This document shows positions 58,755 through 64,000 of a stretch of DNA of 64,000 bases, piece after piece. This DNA is from VRUE01 sp963812335 (lineage in GTDB: Bacteria; Actinomycetota; Thermoleophilia; Solirubrobacterales; 70-9). The position numbers and the translations under genes are program-made. Position 1 is the stretch's first letter, and every line of letters starts with the position of its first letter. Under the pieces are notes generated by a model that worked only from the letters and a program-made list of their open reading frames with translations, did no database searches and was not told where the DNA came from. The stretch spans positions 1 through 64,000 of the forward strand of contig CAWEUU010000003.1 of assembly GCA_963812335.1 (NCBI GenBank), given 5' to 3'.

Positions 58755-59623
58755 TCCCCGGATCCCGAGTCGCAATCGCCGAGGGCGGCGAGAACGGTGT
58801 CCGGGGTGGGGCGGACCCGGTAGTTGTCGGTCTGGTCGGCGAAGACGATCCGGCCCTCACTATCGGTCACGACCAGCGTGGGGAGCACGGTGTCGCCCTC
58901 GTAGCCGATCATCCCGGCGGGCGTGCCGTTCGAATCGAAGATGCCCAGGCGACGCGCCGCGACGAGTCCCTCGTCGCGCAGGTAGCGGAACCCGACCCCG
59001 TGCCGGGAGACCAGGGAGCGGGTGTGGTCTTCGTCCTGGGGGCTGACGAGGATCACCTGGGCGCCCGTCGCCTCGACCTCCCGCCAACGTGCGGCGATCT
59101 CGCCGACCTGCGCCATGCACAGCGGGCACCAGTTGCCGCGATAGAACAGCAGCACGGTCGGCCGGCCGCGCAGGTCGGCCGACGCGATCGGCCCGCGGCC
59201 GGGCTCGACGAAGGAGAGGTCCGGCGGAAGCGTCGCCCCGACCGCCAGCGCCGCCGAGGGCTCGCGGCCGAACCGGGAGTACCAGCGGGTGTAGGCGAGC
59301 CAGCCGCAGGCCTCCGCGGCGGCGAGCCCCCAGGCGACGGGATGCCGCGCGGCGAATCGAAGCCCCAGGGCGAGGCCCGCGGCGGTCGCTGCCTGAAGGC
59401 CGACGAGATTCGGGCTGATCCGCGCCCGGGGGCGGAGGAAGCCGTCGGCGAAGTACGCGCCCGGCAGGGCGTGGACTCCGGCCATCAGGAACCATCCGGC
59501 CCGGTCCCCGCGAGGAGCCTTCGCGCCCCGGCGCACGGCATCGGCGGCGAGCAGCGGCGGCACGGCGCCGAACGCCGAGACGAAGGCCTGTTTGGCGCTG
59601 CGCGGCACGACGACGCGGGGCAT
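58676..59623 (-). CDS. Membrane protein with peroxiredoxin (AhpC/TSA) domain
   Basis: A 315-aa protein. Residues 1-~125 carry hydrophobic stretches (GWFLMAGVHALPGAYFADGF; NLVGLQAATAAGLALGL). Residues ~135-300 form an AhpC/TSA fold with the active-site loop YRGNWCPLCMAQVGEIAARW. The two-Cys loop and membrane part suggest a membrane-bound thiol oxidoreductase. TAGGAT lies 8 nt before the ATG (59632-59637, minus). The Ser/Gly-rich C-terminus is read from the end of the opposite GST gene. Confidence 0.82.
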   Translation of the reverse strand: MPRVVVPRSAKQAFVSAFGAVPPLLAADAVRRGAKAPRGDRAGWFLMAGVHALPGAYFADGFLRPRARISPNLVGLQAATAAGLALGLRFAARHPVAWGLAAAEACGWLAYTRWYSRFGREPSAALAVGATLPPDLSFVEPGRGPIASADLRGRPTVLLFYRGNWCPLCMAQVGEIAARWREVEATGAQVILVSPQDEDHTRSLVSRHGVGFRYLRDEGLVAARRLGIFDSNGTPAGMIGYEGDTVLPTLVVTDSEGRIVFADQTDNYRVRPTPDTVLAALGDCDSGSGDYGAAGEGERSCSSQAGGKTGGASPR

Positions 59624-59687
59624 GGCCGGGCATCCTATGGCCGAGGGACGGCGCCCGCGGCGCTTGGCGTGCCCGACCGGTAGGCGC

Positions 59688-60087
59688 TCAGAACGACTGT
59701 CCGACCTCGATCAGGTGGCCGTCGGGGTCGCGCATGTAGCAGCGGTACTCGGTCTTGCGCTTTTCCGGGGGCGCAACGAACTCGGCCCCCCGTGAGCTCC
59801 ATTCCTCGTACACGGCCTGGATGTCCGCCACGCGAATGTTAGGTAGGCGCCGCCCGATCGGGGTCGGGCGGCGCTTCAAGCGTCACTGTCGGCTTGTCCT
59901 CGGTCGGGCCGCCGCCGACGTTGATGATGATGAAGCTGTTGGCCAGCGCCACGCACGACGGCTCGCCCCTGCGGACGGTCTCGCCGCCGAGCACGTCGGC
60001 GTAGAAGCGCCGTGAGCGCTCGACGTCGTCAGAGACGATGAAGTGAGTGAGAACGATCCCCTCACTGGGCTTGGGGAACTCGGCCAT
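59688..60087 (-). pseudogene. VOC/glyoxalase-superfamily protein (frameshifted)
   Basis: Two frames form one ~132-aa VOC protein. The first reads IVLTHFIVSDDVERSRRFYA, LANSFIIINVGGGPTED; the second NIRVADIQAVYEEWSSRGAE, TEYRCYMRDPDGHLIEVGQS, with the metal His and Glu present. One extra base (or two missing) near 59850-59860 separates them. ATG 60087 has a strong AAGGAGG site. Otherwise the sequence is intact, so an assembly indel or a recent mutation is likely. Confidence 0.8.
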
Positions 60088-60479
60088 CGAGCAACCTCCT
60101 TAGGATTGGAGTCGCTGCGCGGCGCCGGCGCCGCGCGGACCCCCGCATCCTGGCGAGTCGGCCCGAAGATGGCCGCCAGCCTCCGTGCCGGTGCCGCCAA
60201 GAGGTCTCGGGGCGGGTACCAAATCGGGTACCAATTCGAATGCGTGCTGAAGGCAGGCGCCGCCACCGTCGACCAGATCGCGATGAAGACGCTGCCCGCG
60301 CTTGCCGCGATACCGGCCTCGCTACAGGCTGTCGTCGAAGTGGCCTCGCCCTCCCAGCTGAGCCTTGAATGCCAGGTGGCCGTGGCCAACGGTTCGGCCA
60401 ACTTCAGCAGCCTGATCGCGATCCCCACCGCTTGAGCCCGAACCCGGCGATCGCCTCGGTTTCGTGAGATGGTTCGCCG
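60088..60479. other. Intergenic region at the right edge of the remnant island
   Basis: About 390 bp without a supported gene. It holds the right copy of the CGGGTACCA repeat (60213-60236). Open frames on both strands lack family resemblance. The left boundary is the RBS of the VOC gene; the SDR gene begins at 60480. Confidence 0.5.
60213..60236. repeat. Right copy of the duplicated CGGGTACCA-CGGGTACCA-ATT motif
   Basis: CGGGTACCA, AAT, CGGGTACCA, ATT. Same orientation as the copy at 56225-56247, about 4.0 kb away; the similarity continues weakly to the following GCGT. See the integrase remnant and tRNA-Trp fragment between them. Confidence 0.55.
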
Positions 60480-61214
60480 ATGGGCGAGCGGGTTGCACTG
60501 ATCACCGGCGCGGCGAGCGGTTTCGGGCGGGCGCTGGCCGAGCAGATGGGCGGGCGGGGGGTGAGGGTGGTCGCCTGCGACGTCGACGAGGCCGGTGGGG
60601 CGGAGCTGGCCGAGCGCACCGGGGCACTGTTCGTCGCCTGCGATGTCAGCGATCCCGAGCAGAGCGAGGCGGCAGTCGCGACCGCGACCGAGGAGCACGG
60701 CGGGCTCGACATGGCTTTCCTCAACGCAGGGGTCACCTCCGGAACCGTGCTCGGCGAGCACTTCGACCTCGAGGCCTATCGGCGCGCGATGGGCGTCAAC
60801 CTCGACGGCGTCGTCTTCGGCGTCAACGCGGTCCTGCCCGCGCTGAAGGCGCGCGGCGGCGGGTCGATCGTCGCGACCGCCTCGCTTGCCGGGCTGACCC
60901 CGGTGCCGATGGACCCGGTCTACGCCGCCAACAAGCACGCGGTCGTCGGCCTCGTGCGCTCGCTCGGCCCGGTCCTCGCTGCCGACGGCGTGCGAATCAA
61001 CGCGGTCTGCCCAGGTTTCGCCGATACCAAGATCATCGCCCCGATCCGCGAGTTCCTGCAGAGCGAGGGCCCGCCGATCATCCCCGTGCAGGATGTGATC
61101 GACACCGTCCTCACTCTCTTCGACGGCGAGATGAACGGCGAGTGCTGGTTCGTCCAGGCTGGGCGTGAGAGCGAGGCCTTCGGCTTCCGTGGCATCCCCG
61201 GCCCGCGCTCCTGA
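60480..61214 (+). CDS. SDR-family oxidoreductase
   Basis: A 244-aa short-chain dehydrogenase: ALITGAASGFGRALAEQMGG (nucleotide site), ACDVSDPEQ, FLNAGVT, a catalytic Ser in VATASLAGL and YAANK as the Tyr/Lys motif. Convergent with the nitrilase-like gene (3-bp gap). The substrate is unknown; grouping with a flavin oxidoreductase and a nitrilase suggests a small catabolic or biosynthetic set. Confidence 0.92.
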   Translation: MGERVALITGAASGFGRALAEQMGGRGVRVVACDVDEAGGAELAERTGALFVACDVSDPEQSEAAVATATEEHGGLDMAFLNAGVTSGTVLGEHFDLEAYRRAMGVNLDGVVFGVNAVLPALKARGGGSIVATASLAGLTPVPMDPVYAANKHAVVGLVRSLGPVLAADGVRINAVCPGFADTKIIAPIREFLQSEGPPIIPVQDVIDTVLTLFDGEMNGECWFVQAGRESEAFGFRGIPGPRS

Positions 61215-61217
61215 CGG

Positions 61218-62273
61218 TCAACAGGCGGTCGCGGCCGGTTGCTCCGCCGGGCCGTGGGGCTCGATCCGGTCGGGCAGGTCGACCGGCGGCTCCTGCTGCC
61301 AGGGGAGGCGGCCGCCGGCCCGCTGCAGGCGGTAGCGCAGCTTGCCGTGAGCGTTCACCGGGTGCCAGATGGCGTGGATCGAGGCGGGCATCAATGGGAT
61401 CCAGAAGCGGTTCTCGATCGGGTCGAGCGGTTGCGGCGGGCGCAACTCGACCTCGGCCGCGCAGTGGCCGGGGCCGTCCTCGTATGTGAGGCGGGCGAGG
61501 ACGCGGCCGTCGCGCTCGCAGATCTGGGTCTCGCCGAGCATCTCGGTGTGCCACGGGATGCGGCGCATCATCGGCGTCTCGAACTCGACATCGCCGACGT
61601 GCGAGGGCATCGAGACCGGCGCTCCGAGCAGGCGCGCCATCTGGCCCGGCAGCTGGCGGGCCAAATGGCGCTGCACGTCGCGTTCGCGCCGGCAGAGCCG
61701 CTCGAGCGGTCCCGGCCAGTTGGTCGGGAACGAGGGCCAGCACATGCCGCCCAGCAGCAGGCGCACGCCGCCGGCGCGCAGCCGCCGGGCGGTCTCGAAA
61801 CGGGCCCACTCCCAGCCGCAGGCGAGGCCGATCCGGCCGAGGGCCCCGGAGTCGACCACGCCGCTGTCGTCGCCGCCCCGGTAGTAGTTGTGCTCCCAGG
61901 CGGTGGGGATGTCCTTGTCGTGCAGGTTGGCGCTGCCGTCGGGCTCGGCGAGCACGTAGGTGCCGTAGGTGTGGCCGCCGCGGGCGGCGATGAAGCCCCC
62001 GCCGATCACGCAGTCGAGCTCACGCGCGAGCCGGGTGAGGAGCTGGAACGGCTGCCCGTCGACCGGGCGCGGCGCGGCGTGCATCCCGGGCGAGTAGACG
62101 TTGGGGCTGGTCATCGACTCGGGCACGGTGATCGCATCGGGTGAGTGCTCGTGGTGGGCGTCGCGGATCAGCTCCTCGACGTGGGCGAGGTTGCGCTCGA
62201 CCTCACCCAGGCGCACCGCCGGTTGCACCGCGGCCAGCTTCACGGTGCGGGCGGCTCCGTTCTCGGCGGTCAT
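61218..62273 (-). CDS. Nitrilase-superfamily hydrolase
   Basis: A 351-aa carbon-nitrogen hydrolase: KLAAVQPAVRLGEVERNLAH, Glu in TVPESMTSPN, Lys in NLHDKDIPT and Cys in GLACGWEWARFE. The C-terminal ~120 residues are longer than in typical amidases and carry a Trp/Pro-rich end. Divergent enough from Nit1/Nit2 that the substrate cannot be guessed. ATG 62273 overlaps the end of the FAD gene by 4 bp, so they are co-translated. Confidence 0.87.
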   Translation of the reverse strand: MTAENGAARTVKLAAVQPAVRLGEVERNLAHVEELIRDAHHEHSPDAITVPESMTSPNVYSPGMHAAPRPVDGQPFQLLTRLARELDCVIGGGFIAARGGHTYGTYVLAEPDGSANLHDKDIPTAWEHNYYRGGDDSGVVDSGALGRIGLACGWEWARFETARRLRAGGVRLLLGGMCWPSFPTNWPGPLERLCRRERDVQRHLARQLPGQMARLLGAPVSMPSHVGDVEFETPMMRRIPWHTEMLGETQICERDGRVLARLTYEDGPGHCAAEVELRPPQPLDPIENRFWIPLMPASIHAIWHPVNAHGKLRYRLQRAGGRLPWQQEPPVDLPDRIEPHGPAEQPAATAC

Positions 62274-63679
62274 CCGCGCGGAACCTCCCAGAACTCCCAG
62301 CCGGAATGGTCGGATCCCGGCACCGGGCCGGTCTCGCGGAAGCGGTCGGCGGCGATCTCGCGCATCACCCCGATCTGCGTCCGCATCAGCTCGCGGCTGA
62401 TGCGCAGGGTGCGCAGTCGCCCCGGCCCGCGCGCGAGCGCCCGAGCGTAGGCGCGCGCGACGATCGGCGGACGCATCACCTCGTCCACGTAGCGCGTGCG
62501 GTTGAAGAGGTGCGAGAGGCTCGGCTCTTCGTCGCGCGCGAAGATGCTCGCCGTCTCGCGGAAGATCGGCGAGACCGGCTCGACTCTGGTGTCGAGATTG
62601 GCGAGGTGGTAGGCGTCGCGGCAGTGACGCTGGGTTTCCCGCTCCCAACGGCGGGTGGCGCGGTCGAGCGCGACCGGGTTGTCCAGCAGCGGCCCCACCG
62701 CTTCGCCGAGGGTACGACCCATGCGCAGCGCGTCGCCCATTCCCTGCCCGGTGACGGGGTCCTTGAAGTGGCTGGCGTCGCCGGCCAGCACCCATCCGGG
62801 CCCGCTCGAGGCGCGCCAGAAGGCGACAACGTCGGCGGTCGAGCGCAACTTGGTCCGGTCGGTCGCGCCGGCGACCCGCTCGGCGCAGCCGGGGTGCTCG
62901 GACAACTTCCGCGACCAGTAGCCCTCTGGGTCTCGGCGCGCCTCGCTGACCTCGCTCGCCGCGCCCATGAACAGGCAGAGCAGCCGGTCCCCTGGATTGG
63001 GGAAGGCGAGGGCGAACGATTCGCCGTCGCGCCACTGCCACATCGTGCGCGACTCCCAGCTTCCGGCCCTGGGGTCGTCCATGTAGCGGAAGACGAGCCC
63101 GCGGCCGTTCTTCGAGGCTCGGTACGGGTGCCAGGCCCCGACCCCCGCGGCGACCGCCGAGCGACGCCCGTCGGCGCCGACCACGAGCTTGGCGCGGACC
63201 TCGCGGATCTCTCCCTCCGGGTCCCGGTAGGACAGTCCGACGACCCGGCCGTGCTCCCAGGCGACGCCGTCCAGCACGCAGCCTTCGCGGACCTCGACGC
63301 CGCGCTCGCGCGCGTTCTCAACCAGGTGGACGTCGAGTAGGTTGCGCGGGATCGAGGCACCGTGGTCGATGCCCAGCACCGGCTGCCAACGCTCGCGCAG
63401 ACGGACTTCGCCGTCGATGTCGACTTGGACGTGGGTCAGCTGCGCGGGCCGGACCCGGTCACGCACCCGGTCCCAGGCCCCGATCCGCTCCAACTCGGCG
63501 AGGCCGCTGGGAAACATCGCGTGGGTCGAGAGCGTGTCGGAGGGGAAGCCGGCGCGGTCGATGACGAGAACCCGGTTGCCGGCCGCCGCCAGAATCGCCG
63601 CCGTCGCCGAGCCGGCGCAGCGGGCGCCGACTATCGCGACGTCGACCTCTTCGCGCAGGGAGGAGTCGGTAGCCGCCAT
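62270..63679 (-). CDS. FAD-dependent oxidoreductase (geranylgeranyl reductase/PHBH-like monooxygenase fold)
   Basis: A 469-aa flavoprotein: DVAIVGARCAGSATAAILAA, VLVIDRAGFPSDTLSTHAMF, LVVGADGRRSAVAAGVGA (DG motif) and GWVLAGDASHFKDPVTGQGM (GD motif). These mark the UbiH/PHBH-like group that includes aromatic hydroxylases and halogenases. It is the first gene of an operon with the nitrilase-like enzyme. The substrate is unknown. Confidence 0.92.
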   Translation of the reverse strand: MAATDSSLREEVDVAIVGARCAGSATAAILAAAGNRVLVIDRAGFPSDTLSTHAMFPSGLAELERIGAWDRVRDRVRPAQLTHVQVDIDGEVRLRERWQPVLGIDHGASIPRNLLDVHLVENARERGVEVREGCVLDGVAWEHGRVVGLSYRDPEGEIREVRAKLVVGADGRRSAVAAGVGAWHPYRASKNGRGLVFRYMDDPRAGSWESRTMWQWRDGESFALAFPNPGDRLLCLFMGAASEVSEARRDPEGYWSRKLSEHPGCAERVAGATDRTKLRSTADVVAFWRASSGPGWVLAGDASHFKDPVTGQGMGDALRMGRTLGEAVGPLLDNPVALDRATRRWERETQRHCRDAYHLANLDTRVEPVSPIFRETASIFARDEEPSLSHLFNRTRYVDEVMRPPIVARAYARALARGPGRLRTLRISRELMRTQIGVMREIAADRFRETGPVPGSDHSGWEFWEVPRG

Positions 63680-63722
63680 CAGTCGATTATCGACCCTCGC
63701 GTCTGCGGCATGGACCGGTCGG

Positions 63723-63728
63723 TACGCT
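63723..63728 (+). promoter_or_regulatory. -10-like TACGCT before lapA-like gene
   Basis: TACGCT ends 6 nt before the ATG at 63735 with no SD sequence; a probable leaderless promoter. Confidence 0.4.
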
Positions 63729-63734
63729 CAACCG

Positions 63735-63968
63735 ATGGACGGGCAGAGCCACACGACCACCCCCGATGGCCCCGGCTGGCGAACCTGGCTCCTGGTGGTC
63801 GTCGGTGCGGTCCTCGTCGTTTTCGTCGCGCTCAACTCGCAGAAGGTCGAGGTCAGGTTCATCGTCGGCTCTGTCGAGATGCCGTTGATCTTCGCTCTCG
63901 TGATCGCAGCGGCCTTGGGCGCGCTGGTTGGCTGGGCCCTGCCCCGCCTGCGCCGGTCGCACGAGTAA
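63735..63968 (+). CDS. LapA-domain (DUF1049) membrane protein
   Basis: A 77-aa protein with two membrane helices (WLLVVVGAVLVVFVALNSQK and PLIFALVIAAALGALVGWAL) around VEVRFIVGSVEMPL, the LapA/DUF1049 pattern (LPS-assembly protein A domain; general function in Gram-positives unknown), and a basic end RLRRSHE. The remaining 32 bp of the window show nothing further. Confidence 0.87.
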   Translation: MDGQSHTTTPDGPGWRTWLLVVVGAVLVVFVALNSQKVEVRFIVGSVEMPLIFALVIAAALGALVGWALPRLRRSHE

Positions 63969-64000
63969 CGCCGGCTACCTCTTCCCGTACTCGCTGTACG

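Overview
The window is very GC-rich bacterial DNA with GTG/TTG starts. It carries actinobacterial-type genes: DUF3618, a DUF4235-like peptide, an actinobacterial holin-superfamily protein, coproheme decarboxylase, adrenodoxin-type ferredoxin reductase, PucR and adenylate-cyclase/ATPase regulators, and tRNAs without an encoded CCA. Gene content and style fit Actinomycetota, most likely class Thermoleophilia (Solirubrobacterales or relatives). This placement is an inference from gene families; there is no rRNA in the window. Most of the window is chromosomal housekeeping DNA; the accessory part is at the right end (56.2-63.7 kb).

Layout. 1-4.6 kb: an acyl-CoA carboxylase subunit (cut by the window edge), a beta-keto acid cleavage enzyme, a type III CoA transferase, a MerR regulator and an SDR enzyme, which look like one CoA-ester catabolic unit. 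4.6-9.3 kb: a large cyclase/ATPase regulator divergent from a nitrilase-TetR operon with a palindromic operator. 9.3-12 kb: a small membrane-protein cassette, a frameshifted DegV gene, an A-type Fe-S carrier and a secreted protein. 12-15 kb: a minus-strand redox/haem set (GrxD, BolA, FprA, HemQ). 15-22 kb: membrane and envelope genes, including two fusions (glycosyltransferase + flippase-like domain; DedA + PAP2). 21.4-27.4 kb: ispE-rsmA-tatD divergent from metH. 27.5-46.3 kb: tRNA-Gln, then the familiar glmU-prs ... rplY-pth ... mfd-foldase-eno-ftsB series with unrelated genes inserted. 46-53 kb: hypotheticals, a thermonuclease, class I aldolase, a degenerate rhomboid, an MBL hydrolase and an unusual membrane-tethered sigma factor. 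53-56.2 kb: tRNA-Leu, a ThDP enzyme, ppx and initiator tRNA-Met. 56.2-60.3 kb: an eroded integrative element (tRNA-Trp 3' fragment, integrase remnant, a toxin/DUF2283-like pair, and a duplicated GGGTACCA motif at both ends). 60.5-63.7 kb: an SDR/nitrilase/FAD-oxidoreductase group and LapA.

Recurrent themes. (i) About twenty genes have a TANNNT -10-like hexamer only 6-10 nt before the start codon and no Shine-Dalgarno sequence, the signature of leaderless mRNAs; in three cases the TAG stop of the upstream gene is the first half of the hexamer. (ii) Perfect or near-perfect palindromes of 25-105 bp are scattered between genes, and one sits in frame inside the thermonuclease gene. (iii) Four genes (degV, the foldase, the GT-like membrane protein, the VOC protein) carry small frameshifts. 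So many in intact-looking genes suggests indel errors in a draft assembly as much as real decay.

I found no CRISPR array, intact prophage, rRNA or cobalamin riboswitch. The features I consider most worth following up are the sigma factor with a zinc-finger/TM/Pro-rich tail, the in-frame palindrome, the BKACE gene cluster and the remnant island.
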